From NCBI RefSeq assembly GCF_937967675.1, contig NZ_CALBSN010000160.1, positions 1-25,810 on the forward strand: DNA of 25,810 nt. Reading direction: 5' to 3'. Source of the stretch: an uncultured Flavobacterium sp. (lineage in GTDB: Bacteria; Bacteroidota; Bacteroidia; Flavobacteriales; Flavobacteriaceae). The first letter of the stretch is position 1, and every line of letters begins with the position of its first letter. Both the position numbers and the translations under genes were made by a program. Of this stretch, positions 1-6,456 are shown piece by piece. The notes under the pieces are model-generated. The model did not search any database. It saw only the letters and a program-made list of their open reading frames with translations, and was not told the DNA's origin.

Positions 1-1111
1 AAGGGTAGAGCATGAAGCCAACTTCAAATTCGCCTTCGTCGATTAAATCTTTTATAACAGAAATCGATTGTTTTCCTGGAATGTAATCGATACGTTCGTC
101 GTTTCTTAAATCTTCGATTCCTAATAATGGGAAAAGCACTTTGTCGTATAAAATTTGGGCGTCTAAATTGTCTAAAATAGAAGCTTGCTGGTGATTTTCT
201 TTTTTGTAAAGCAAAGCATAAAAACTGCCATCTAAGTACATTCCAAATTCAAACTTATTTTGAGGTTTCCAAATTTCTTGGTCTTTTGCTATGATGACGA
301 AATGTTCAGATAATTTTTTAATGAAAGTATCTTTCGACAAACCATTCAAATCGCGAATCAAACGGTTGAATTCGTAGATTTTTACGTTGCTTTCGGCAAT
401 TAAGAAACTCATGAAATAATTCAGATTTTCATTACCTAAATGTTTGTCTTGCTCGAACAACAATTCCGCCGAAGCCGAACGATGATGTCCATCCGCAATA
501 TATAAATTCGGGATGTTTTCGAAATGTTCTTGCAACCAATCGACTTCACTCTGTGTATCAATTTTCCAGAGGGTGTGTTTTTCTTTGTTGGTTGTTGAAT
601 ATTCGTAAACTGGTTTGTTCTTTTTTCGTAACGCAATAAACGTATTGATTTCCACACTATCAGGATAGGTAATCAAAACAGGTTCCGTATTGAAATTAGT
701 TTGATGCAAATAATCTTTGAACAATTCTACGCGATATTGCAGCGTATCTTCGTGTTTTTTGATGACGTTATTTTGATAATCTTTCACCGAAGTTCCCGCA
801 ATAATTCCAGTAAAAGTCTGTCCTTTTGATTGGATTTCGTACAGATAAAAAACAGGATGTTCTTCTTCAATAAGAATTTGATCGTGTTTGAAATCTTGAT
901 ATTTATTGGCAACGGCTTTAAAACGCTTTTCCAATGACACTTTTTGCGCATTAGCATAAGCAGGATGAATCACATGCAAAAACGAATACGGATTGAAATC
1001 CAACCAAGCAGCAAGCTCAGCCGAACTATAATCGTCATACGTTCTACACGTTACCAAAGCTACTTTGTCTGGCGCTGGTCGTACTGCTTTGAAAGGTTTT
1101 ATTTTAGCCAT
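1..1111 (-). CDS. DUF1015 family protein, C-terminus beyond the window edge
   Basis: The reading frame opens at an ATG at 1109-1111 and stays open to base 1, giving at least 370 residues. The start MAKIKPFKAVRPAPDK and the motif IADGHHRSASA at about residue 205 are hallmarks of the DUF1015 family, whose usual length is about 400 residues, so only the last few dozen are missing. The biochemical role is not established. In many bacteria the gene sits near serA/serC, and a link to serine metabolism or phosphate-containing substrates has been guessed from that. Here it is the last visible gene of a minus-strand run behind the 3-hydroxyacyl-CoA dehydrogenase, 64 bases away, with an inverted repeat in the gap. 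No signal peptide or membrane segment is visible, so it is probably cytosolic. The family call is firm; the function is unknown. Confidence 0.9.
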   Translation of the reverse strand, partial: MAKIKPFKAVRPAPDKVALVTCRTYDDYSSAELAAWLDFNPYSFLHVIHPAYANAQKVSLEKRFKAVANKYQDFKHDQILIEEEHPVFYLYEIQSKGQTFTGIIAGTSVKDYQNNVIKKHEDTLQYRVELFKDYLHQTNFNTEPVLITYPDSVEINTFIALRKKNKPVYEYSTTNKEKHTLWKIDTQSEVDWLQEHFENIPNLYIADGHHRSASAELLFEQDKHLGNENLNYFMSFLIAESNVKIYEFNRLIRDLNGLSKDTFIKKLSEHFVIIAKDQEIWKPQNKFEFGMYLDGSFYALLYKKENHQQASILDNLDAQILYDKVLFPLLGIEDLRNDERIDYIPGKQSISVIKDLIDEGEFEVGFMLYP

Positions 1112-1123
1112 TTTGTTTAGTTT

Positions 1124-1169
1124 ACAGTCTCAGTCGCAGTATTCAGATTTGACTGCGACTCAAAACTGT
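1124..1169. repeat. Intergenic inverted repeat built from CAGTC/GACTG units
   Basis: A perfect 9-base arm, AGTCGCAGT at 1132-1140, pairs with ACTGCGACT at 1152-1160 across an 11-base loop. A second 5-base arm (ACAGT 1124-1128 with ACTGT 1165-1169) can extend the hairpin after a small internal loop. The gap is made almost entirely of CAGT/ACTG words. No U-run follows, so it is not a typical terminator. It lies between two genes that read the same way and would be transcribed into their mRNA. Confidence 0.6.
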
Positions 1170-1175
1170 GACTGT

Positions 1176-2066
1176 TTACTTTAAGAATTGTTTCGATACT
1201 TTCTCTGCTTTTTTGCTTTCTGAGTAATCGTAGAAACCTTCTCCTGATTTCACTCCTAATTTTCCAGCCATTACCATGTTTACTAATAACGGACATGGCG
1301 CATATTTTGGATTTTTAAATCCGTCGTACATTACGTTTAGGATAGATAAACAAACGTCTAATCCTATGAAGTCGGCTAATTGTAATGGTCCCATTGGGTG
1401 TGCCATTCCTAATTTCATAACCGTGTCGATTTCGTAAACACCACCAACACCGTTGTATAACGTTTCGATAGCTTCATTAATCATTGGCATTAAAATTCGG
1501 TTGGCTACGAAACCTGGATAATCGTTAACTTCTGTTGGTGTTTTTCCTAATTTCACCGATAAATCCATGATGATTTTCGTAACTTCATCTGAAGTGTTGT
1601 AACCACGAATGATTTCCACCAATTTCATAATCGGCACCGGATTCATAAAGTGCATTCCGATTACGCGCTCTGGGTGAACTACGTTAGCCGCAATTTGAGT
1701 AATTGAAATTGAAGAAGTATTAGTCGCTAAAATTACGTTATGATCGCAAACTTCGCTTAATTGTTTGAAGATGTTGAATTTCAATTGTACGTTTTCTGTA
1801 GCGGCTTCTACTACTAAATCACAACCTACAACACCATCTTTAACGTCAGTATACGTGATAATATTCCCGATAGTTTTGTGTTTGTCTTCTTCGGTGATAC
1901 TTCCTTTTGCTACCATTCGGTCAAGGTTAGCGGCGATAGTTGCCATTCCTTTTTCTAATGATTTTTCTGAAATATCGATTAATTTTACGGTAAATCCGCT
2001 TTGCGCGAAAGTATGAGCAATTCCGTTACCCATTGTTCCTGCTCCGATTACTGCGATTGTGTTCAT
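1176..2066 (-). CDS. hbd: 3-hydroxybutyryl-CoA dehydrogenase (3-hydroxyacyl-CoA dehydrogenase family)
   Basis: Soluble NAD(P)-dependent enzyme of 296 residues that interconverts 3-hydroxyacyl-CoA and acetoacetyl/3-oxoacyl-CoA. The N-terminal Rossmann fold starts with GAGTMGNGIAHTFAQSGF (residues about 8-25). The motif GMHFMNPVPIMKLVEI carries the catalytic His, and the segment TPTEVNDYPGFVANRI opens the C-terminal helical dimerisation domain, which ends with the usual GxKxGxGFYDY motif. The length is typical of stand-alone Hbd/PaaH proteins, not of the fused FadB/FadJ enzymes. It lies 24 bases downstream of the Gfo/Idh/MocA gene on the same strand and is probably cotranscribed with it. The substrate could be in butyrate/PHB-like metabolism, fatty-acid or phenylacetate breakdown; the neighbours do not decide. 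The family call is firm; the exact pathway is inferred. Confidence 0.93.
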   Translation of the reverse strand: MNTIAVIGAGTMGNGIAHTFAQSGFTVKLIDISEKSLEKGMATIAANLDRMVAKGSITEEDKHKTIGNIITYTDVKDGVVGCDLVVEAATENVQLKFNIFKQLSEVCDHNVILATNTSSISITQIAANVVHPERVIGMHFMNPVPIMKLVEIIRGYNTSDEVTKIIMDLSVKLGKTPTEVNDYPGFVANRILMPMINEAIETLYNGVGGVYEIDTVMKLGMAHPMGPLQLADFIGLDVCLSILNVMYDGFKNPKYAPCPLLVNMVMAGKLGVKSGEGFYDYSESKKAEKVSKQFLK

Positions 2067-2090
2067 TTTTATTTTAGGTTTGTTTGGTTT

Positions 2091-3062
2091 TTATTTTCTT
2101 GCATTCATACACTCAATAATCTGATACGCCACACGAAGTGCCTCGGTACCATCTTCTAAAGTTACGATTGGAGTGGTGTTGTTATTGATAGCATCCGCGA
2201 AAGTTTCTAATTCGTCCAAAATGGCGTTGTTAGCATCCACTTGCGGATTATCAAAATAGATTTGTTTTTTAACGCCTTCAGCATTTTGTAAAATCATGTC
2301 GAAATCGCCTGGAACTTCGGGTGCGTCTTTCATGCGAACTACTTCGCATACTTTATCCAAATAATCCACCGAGATGTAAGCGTCTTTTTGGAAGAAACGC
2401 GATTTTCTCATGTTCTTCATCGAGATTCGGCTCGAAGTAATGTTGGCTACACAACCGTTTTCGAATTCAATACGAGCATTTGAAATATCGGGTGAATCTG
2501 AAATTACAGCAACACCACTAGCATTTACTGATTTTACTTTCGATTTTACAACACTCAAAATCGCATCAATATCGTGAATCATCAAATCTAAAACCACAGG
2601 AACATCCGTACCACGAGGATTGAATTCCGCCAAACGATGCGTTTCAATAAACATCGGATTGTTGATTTTATCTTTCACAGCAGTAAAAGCAGGATTGAAT
2701 CTTTCCACGTGACCCACTTGCCCTTTTACGTTGTGTTTCTTTGCTAAAGCGATGATTTCTTCCGCCTCTTCAACAGTATTGGAAATTGGTTTTTCAATAA
2801 AAATATGCTTTCCAGCTTCGATAACTTGTTTGGCACATTCAAAATGTTGCATCGTAGGTGTTACGATATCTACTACATCAACTGCAGCGATTAAGTCGGC
2901 AATAGAATCGAATTTTTTATAACCAAATTCGGCTGCTACTTTGTTGGCGTTTTCTTTAAAAGCATCGTAAAAGCCAACTAATTCATATTTTTCAGATTGA
3001 TTTAATAATCGCAAATGTATTTTTCCAAGGTGACCTGCACCTAAAACTCCCACTTTTAGCAT
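2091..3062 (-). CDS. Gfo/Idh/MocA family oxidoreductase
   Basis: NAD(P)-dependent sugar or cyclitol dehydrogenase of 323 residues. The Rossmann motif GVLGAGHLGKIHLRLL is at residues 5-20. The family EKP motif is present as HIFIEKPISNT near residue 90, contributing the conserved Lys, and DLMIHDIDAIL near residue 165 carries the conserved His-Asp pair of the second domain. The stretch GQVGHVERFNPA followed by VPVVLDLMIHD resembles oxidoreductases that act on UDP-amino sugars in lipid A assembly (GnnA-like). That is an inference from remembered motifs, not a demonstrated assignment. It is the first gene of the minus-strand run with hbd and DUF1015, and a good -33/-7 promoter lies just upstream. 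The substrate is unknown. Confidence 0.88.
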   Translation of the reverse strand: MLKVGVLGAGHLGKIHLRLLNQSEKYELVGFYDAFKENANKVAAEFGYKKFDSIADLIAAVDVVDIVTPTMQHFECAKQVIEAGKHIFIEKPISNTVEEAEEIIALAKKHNVKGQVGHVERFNPAFTAVKDKINNPMFIETHRLAEFNPRGTDVPVVLDLMIHDIDAILSVVKSKVKSVNASGVAVISDSPDISNARIEFENGCVANITSSRISMKNMRKSRFFQKDAYISVDYLDKVCEVVRMKDAPEVPGDFDMILQNAEGVKKQIYFDNPQVDANNAILDELETFADAINNNTTPIVTLEDGTEALRVAYQIIECMNARK

Positions 3063-3078
3063 AAAAAATTAATTTTAT

Positions 3079-3108
3079 CAAAAGTACGATTTTAGTTGAA
3101 AGTGCAAA
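3079..3108 (-). promoter_or_regulatory. Bacteroidetes-type promoter for the gfo-hbd-DUF1015 run
   Basis: On the minus strand a TTTG (3108-3105) is followed after 18 bases by TACTTTTG (3086-3079), matching the -33 TTTG and -7 TAnnTTTG elements of the Bacteroidetes housekeeping sigma factor. The -7 box ends 17 bases before the ATG at 3062, so the leader would be very short. Confidence 0.65.
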
Positions 3109-3116
3109 AGATTAAA

Positions 3117-3132
3117 TTCCGAAACTTCGGAA
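3117..3132. promoter_or_regulatory. 16-bp dyad TTCCGAA-AC-TTCGGAA, candidate operator
   Basis: Perfect 7-base inverted repeat with a 2-base spacer in the divergent region between the gfo run and pcm. It lies directly upstream of the minus-strand -33 box, about 50 bases before the expected transcription start, a position suited to an activator. There is no U-run in either direction that would make it a terminator. The role is inferred from position only. Confidence 0.4.
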
Positions 3133-3205
3133 AAAAGTTAGTTTATTTTCTGATTTGTTTTTTGAGATTTTAAAGCTATTTTTACCCAAACAAAATCATC
3201 CCAAA

Positions 3206-3847
3206 TTGAAAGATACTAATAAACATCAAGGACTTAGAAATCAGTTGGTAAAGCAATTGGAAGAAAAAGGAATTACCGATAAAAACGTGTTAGCGGCTAT
3301 TGGAAAAATTCCGCGTCATTTGTTTTTAGATTCTAGTTTTGAAGATTTTGCATACCAAGATAAAGCTTTTCCGATAGGTGCTGATCAAACTATTTCGCAA
3401 CCTTATACAGTGGCTTTTCAATCGCAATTATTAGAAGTTCAAAAAAATCATAAAATATTAGAAATTGGAACTGGAAGTGGTTATCAAACTGCTGTTTTGT
3501 TCACATTGGGAGCTAATGTTTATTCAATAGAACGCCAAAATCAATTGTTTAAAAAGACGTCTCTTTTGTTGCCAAAATTAAATATTCGACCTAAAAAGTT
3601 AATATTTGGTGATGGTTATAAAGGATTGTCTGAAGCCGCTCCTTTTGATAGTATTATTGTTACTGCTGGAGCTCCATTTATTCCGCAACCTTTAATGGCG
3701 CAATTAAAAATAGGAGGAAGGTTAGTGATTCCTGTTGGTGAAAAAGAGCAAATCATGACGTTATTGATTCGTAAAAACGAAACGCAATTTGAAAAACACG
3801 AATTTGGTGATTTTAGATTTGTTCCTTTATTAGAAAACAAAAACTAA
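3206..3847 (+). CDS. pcm: Protein-L-isoaspartate O-methyltransferase, TTG start
   Basis: SAM-dependent repair enzyme that methylates isoaspartyl residues in damaged proteins in the cytosol. The SAM-binding motif LEIGTGSGYQTAVL, then FGDGYKGL, the post-motif IIVTAGAPFIPQPL and LKIGGRLVIPVGE follow in the order expected of the family. No in-frame ATG precedes the conserved part. I chose the TTG at 3206 (213 residues), because MKDTNKHQGLRNQL matches how I remember flavobacterial Pcm proteins beginning. The frame is also open from a TTG at 3155, which would add 17 residues (230 in total). Its stop codon directly abuts the stop of the opposing HTH gene. No clear TAnnTTTG box was found upstream. 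The product is certain; the start is moderately sure. Confidence 0.93.
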   Translation: MKDTNKHQGLRNQLVKQLEEKGITDKNVLAAIGKIPRHLFLDSSFEDFAYQDKAFPIGADQTISQPYTVAFQSQLLEVQKNHKILEIGTGSGYQTAVLFTLGANVYSIERQNQLFKKTSLLLPKLNIRPKKLIFGDGYKGLSEAAPFDSIIVTAGAPFIPQPLMAQLKIGGRLVIPVGEKEQIMTLLIRKNETQFEKHEFGDFRFVPLLENKN

Positions 3848-4210
3848 TTAGCGAAGATTCGTTAATTTTTGTTTTAAAACTTCTAATTCATCTAAGATGG
3901 AAGTAATTTCTTTTTCTTTGGATGAATTGCCAACTTCAATACCTTTTTCTTGAAGAATTTCGGTAATAGCTTGAATCGCAAATGGATTTAAATCGAAATT
4001 ATGGTCTAATTTTACTTTATACCAAGCAACTAATAAAGGTTTTAAATCGATTTCTAAAATTTGGGCAAGCGTTTGCACTTGTTTTTTGGTTGGAATACGA
4101 AATCCGTTTTCAAACTTACTAATCAAAGCTTGGTCGATTTTTGCAATTTCGGCTAACTTCCTGGTTGAAAGTTCTTTATCTATTCGGGCTTGTTTTAAAA
4201 TTTCTTTCAT
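3848..4210 (-). CDS. XRE-family helix-turn-helix transcriptional regulator
   Basis: Protein of 120 residues. Residues about 4-58 form a Cro/C1-type HTH with the features RKLAEIAKIDQALISKFENG (scaffold and recognition helices) and RIPTKKQVQTLAQIL. The remaining 60 residues have no recognised ligand domain. The segment from residue 70 on looks helical and ends in a Lys/Glu-rich stretch that could be a short coiled coil for dimerisation. The ATG lies 9 bases after the smpB stop, so the two are almost surely one transcript. Targets are unknown. The short size and housekeeping location argue against a phage repressor, although such proteins also regulate restriction-modification systems. The DNA-binding family is clear, the role is not. 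Confidence 0.88.
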   Translation of the reverse strand: MKEILKQARIDKELSTRKLAEIAKIDQALISKFENGFRIPTKKQVQTLAQILEIDLKPLLVAWYKVKLDHNFDLNPFAIQAITEILQEKGIEVGNSSKEKEITSILDELEVLKQKLTNLR

Positions 4211-4219
4211 AAAGTATGA

Positions 4220-4672
4220 TTAGAAACTTTTCTTGATTCGTTCTAAATCGCGTTTGGTATCTTGCTCTTTTAACGATTCGCGTTTGTCGAAATTCTTTTT
4301 ACCCCGACATAGTGCAATATCCAATTTAGCTAATCCTTTTTCATTGGTAAACAAACGAAGCGGAACAATAGTTAATCCTTTATTATCCGAATCTTTATTG
4401 AGTTTTTTTAGTTCGCGTTTATTCAATAATAATTTACGTTCACTTTTTGCTTTGTGATTGTAGTGGGTTCCGTACAAATATTCTTCGATATGGGAGTTAA
4501 TTACAAATAACTCGCCATCATGAAATTCGCAAAAACTTTCAGCAATAGAAGCTTTTCCCAGACGAATGGATTTGATTTCGGTTCCGGTTAAAACGATTCC
4601 AGCGGTGTATTTGTCTAAAATTTCGTAATCGAATTTAGCTCTTTTATTAAGTATGTTAACGGTCTTTTGCAT
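4220..4672 (-). CDS. smpB: SsrA-binding protein SmpB
   Basis: Partner of tmRNA in rescuing stalled ribosomes; it binds tmRNA and occupies the decoding centre. At 150 residues it has the usual length. The sequence shows NKRAKFDYEILDKYTAGIVLTGTEIKSIR at the N-terminal beta barrel, the internal motif LFVINSHIEEY, the conserved LFTNEKGLAKLDIALCRGKK, and the basic tail KKNFDKRESLKEQDTKRDLER, which folds in the mRNA channel in characterised homologues. It is the first gene of a pair with the HTH regulator and divergent from ompW. Two candidate -7 boxes precede it. The ssrA gene itself is not in the window. The identification is firm. Confidence 0.97.
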   Translation of the reverse strand: MQKTVNILNKRAKFDYEILDKYTAGIVLTGTEIKSIRLGKASIAESFCEFHDGELFVINSHIEEYLYGTHYNHKAKSERKLLLNKRELKKLNKDSDNKGLTIVPLRLFTNEKGLAKLDIALCRGKKNFDKRESLKEQDTKRDLERIKKSF

Positions 4673-4680
4673 ATAGACTA

Positions 4681-4699
4681 CAAATGTAAATCAAAATTA
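4681..4699 (-). promoter_or_regulatory. Two candidate -7 boxes for smpB
   Basis: On the minus strand TAATTTTG (4699-4692) and TACATTTG (4688-4681) both fit TAnnTTTG. The first gives a more realistic leader; the second sits only 8 bases from the ATG and would give a nearly leaderless mRNA. No TTTG -33 box is seen at the right distance from either. Confidence 0.4.
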
Positions 4700-4778
4700 T
4701 AGCATTTTAAAATGATAATTAGAGATTAATAATTTTCAAACAATGATTTATATCAGTTTTTACGATTTTACATCTAAA

Positions 4779-4786
4779 TATCTTTG
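4779..4786 (+). promoter_or_regulatory. Candidate -7 box for ompW
   Basis: TATCTTTG fits TAnnTTTG and ends 25 bases before the ompW ATG. The -33 region is T-rich but lacks a proper TTTG. Confidence 0.5.
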
Positions 4787-4811
4787 ACTCATAATTTTAA
4801 ACTTATACAAA

Positions 4812-5474
4812 ATGAGAAAAATAGTTTTTGCTTTAATGGCAATGTCTTTGATGACAGTAAATTTTGTAAATGCACAAGATAAAGATGAAAAGGTAAATGA
4901 TTTTAAAAGATGGCAAGTTCGTTTAAGAGCAGTAGGTGTAACTCCAGATGAAAGTGCTAAAATTGGTGTAATAGGTGGAGATGTTGCTATCTCGAATGCT
5001 TTAATTCCAGAATTAGATTTTACTTATTTCTTTACTGAACATTTTGCTGCCGAATTGATTTTGGGAACTGCAAAACACGATGTAAAAGCAATTAATACTG
5101 CTGCTGGTAATGTAGATTTAGGTAGTGTGTGGTTATTACCTCCAACATTAACGGCTCAATATCATTTTTATACATCGGATAAAAAAGTTTTCAAGCCTTA
5201 TATTGGAGCAGGTGTAAATTATACATTGTTTTACAATGTTAAATCAGGTGATGTTGCTGATGTAAAATATGATAATGCATTAGGATATGCAGCTCAATTG
5301 GGGTTTGACTTAATGTTAAATGATAAGTTTTTCATAAACGTAGATGCAAAAAAATTGTTTTTAAACACAGATGTTACAGTTGATGCATCAAATTTAGCTC
5401 CTGGTTTAAGTATTCCTGCTAAAGTAGATATCGACCCTTGGTTATTTGGAGTTGGAGTAGGTATGAAATTTTAA
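4812..5474 (+). CDS. ompW: OmpW-family outer membrane beta-barrel protein
   Basis: Protein of 220 residues that should form a small eight-stranded barrel in the outer membrane, with a hydrophobic channel for small apolar molecules in characterised homologues. Residues 1-21 are a signal peptide ending VNA, followed by QDKDE, in line with signal peptidase I cleavage before Gln. The body alternates polar and apolar residues in strand-like segments: WQVRLRAVGVTP, IPELDFTYFFTEHFAAELILG, TLTAQYHFYT, VFKPYIGAGVNYTLFY, GYAAQLGFDLML. The chain ends GVGVGMKF, with the terminal Phe typical of BAM substrates. The family hallmark of a periodic strand plus a KPYIGAGVNYT-like motif is present. It is a single gene, with its own -7 box and a strong terminator. 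The natural ligand is unknown. Confidence 0.9.
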   Translation: MRKIVFALMAMSLMTVNFVNAQDKDEKVNDFKRWQVRLRAVGVTPDESAKIGVIGGDVAISNALIPELDFTYFFTEHFAAELILGTAKHDVKAINTAAGNVDLGSVWLLPPTLTAQYHFYTSDKKVFKPYIGAGVNYTLFYNVKSGDVADVKYDNALGYAAQLGFDLMLNDKFFINVDAKKLFLNTDVTVDASNLAPGLSIPAKVDIDPWLFGVGVGMKF

Positions 5475-5493
5475 GTGTTATTGGTTAGTTTAT

Positions 5494-5527
5494 AAAAAAA
5501 GAGGATGATAATTCATCCTCTTTTTTT
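5494..5527 (+). terminator. Intrinsic terminator after ompW
   Basis: GAGGATGA (5501-5508) pairs with TCATCCTC (5513-5520) around a TAAT loop. The stem is extended by A7 and T7 on either side, so the U-run follows directly. The next gene is 74 bases further on, so ompW is monocistronic. Confidence 0.93.
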
Positions 5528-5600
5528 ATTTATTATGGTTAAATTTTTAAATTAGTAATTCTTTTTATTAACTTTATAGTATTAAACTAATAAATTAATT

Positions 5601-5882
5601 ATGAACTCAATATTTGAATTGATAGATAAAGAATCTATTACACATTTGAATTTTCCTCAAATTGATGTACTCAAAGATAAGGAAGAAATGATTGCTAGGA
5701 TAAATGATTTGGATAGAGCGCTTTCACTTGGAAATTTAGAACACTTAAAAATTAAAATTTATTTTGAAGATGATACTTCTAAAAAAGTGGTTGAAACAAC
5801 TATTTGGGGAGTTACTGAGGAACGAGTAATATTAAAGCAAGGAGTTGTAATTCCAGTAAAAAGAATACATAAAATTATTTAA
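5601..5882 (+). CDS. Conserved hypothetical protein, 93 aa, possible Sm-like beta barrel
   Basis: Small protein with no signal peptide or membrane segment, so probably cytosolic. The first 45 residues look helical (FELIDKESITHLNF, then KEEMIARINDLDRALSLGN). The rest alternates like five short strands: HLKIKIYFEDD, KKVVETTIWGVTEERVIL, KQGVVIPVKRIHKII. A helix followed by five strands, closing with a VxxKRIxKI segment, resembles the Sm/Hfq/Rof fold by pattern; this is inference, not a detected homology. I do not recognise a named family. A TAACTTTA near-match to the -7 box lies 25 bases upstream of the ATG. The following secreted protein gene begins 18 bases after the stop, so the two probably share a transcript. 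The coding call is good because codon use and the protein pattern look natural. Confidence 0.78.
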   Translation: MNSIFELIDKESITHLNFPQIDVLKDKEEMIARINDLDRALSLGNLEHLKIKIYFEDDTSKKVVETTIWGVTEERVILKQGVVIPVKRIHKII

Positions 5883-5900
5883 TTTAAAATCTGACTATAT

Positions 5901-6425
5901 ATGAAAAAAATCGCTCTTTTGGGTCTATCCCTATTATTTACATTGGGTTCTGTAGCACAAGAATCTAAAACAATTAAAGAAGCTAAAAAAGCTTCAATAG
6001 AAAAAATTGAAAAGAATAAAAAAGAAGCTGAAAAGAAAAAGAAAGAATTAGAAGAAAAAGTAACTAAAGTAAAAAAAGATTCTAAATCAAAAGTGGATGA
6101 AACTTCTGCAAAAGGAAAAGCTACAGCATCAACTTCAAAAGCTAAAGCTATTGCAAAGCAAGAAGAAGCTAAAGCAAAAGTTGATGCAAAAAAAGCAGAC
6201 ACTAAGGCTAAAGTAGAAACAAAAAAAGCGGAAGCTAAAACTAAAGTGAAGAAGACTGAAGCTGAAGAAAAAGAAGACTTGAAAGAAACCGCAATTTCTA
6301 GAGCAGCAGAGAAAAAGGTTACGGATAAAGTAACTGGAAAATACAAAGGAAAAAAAGTATTTACAGGACCAAGAGGTGGTAAATATTATATCAATAAAAA
6401 CGGAAATAAAACCTATATCGACTAA
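5901..6425 (+). CDS. Secreted Lys/Glu/Ala-rich coiled-coil protein with C-terminal PBCV-type basic adaptor motif
   Basis: Protein of 174 residues. Residues 1-19 are a signal peptide (MKKIALLGLSLLFTLGSVA) followed by QES, so it should be exported to the periplasm or beyond. Residues 24-125 are almost only K, E, A, T, S and V and look like one long helix or coiled coil. Within them three 11-residue units repeat: AKVDAKKADTK (92-102), AKVETKKAEAK (103-113) and TKVKKTEAEEK (114-124). Residues about 150-173 read KKVFTGPRGGKYYINKNGNK and end TYID. This matches the short basic GPRGG...Y...G.K.Y motif known as the PBCV-specific basic adaptor domain, first described in chlorovirus proteins and also found in bacteria. 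The function is unknown. It pairs with the 93-aa gene upstream and has a terminator downstream. Confidence 0.85.
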   Translation: MKKIALLGLSLLFTLGSVAQESKTIKEAKKASIEKIEKNKKEAEKKKKELEEKVTKVKKDSKSKVDETSAKGKATASTSKAKAIAKQEEAKAKVDAKKADTKAKVETKKAEAKTKVKKTEAEEKEDLKETAISRAAEKKVTDKVTGKYKGKKVFTGPRGGKYYINKNGNKTYID

Positions 6426-6429
6426 ATTG

Positions 6430-6456
6430 AAAATCACGAGAAATCGGGATTTTTTT
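6430..6456 (+). terminator. Terminator after the PBCV-motif protein gene
   Basis: Arms 6430-6439 and 6444-6453 pair around a GAAA tetraloop with one A-G mismatch, and a T7 run follows from 6450. It overlaps the stop codon of the convergent epimerase gene, so it sits exactly at the junction of the two transcripts. Confidence 0.75.

Noticed and set aside
4703..4714. Palindrome CATTTTAAAATG between smpB and ompW
   Set aside because: Made almost only of A and T, so it is likely by chance in this base composition. No second copy was seen.
5879..6437. Long minus-strand frames rich in Phe and Ser opposite the Lys-rich exported protein
   Set aside because: Antisense of AAA/GAA/GCA codons always gives Phe/Ser/Cys runs; the plus-strand gene has a signal peptide and a conserved tail.
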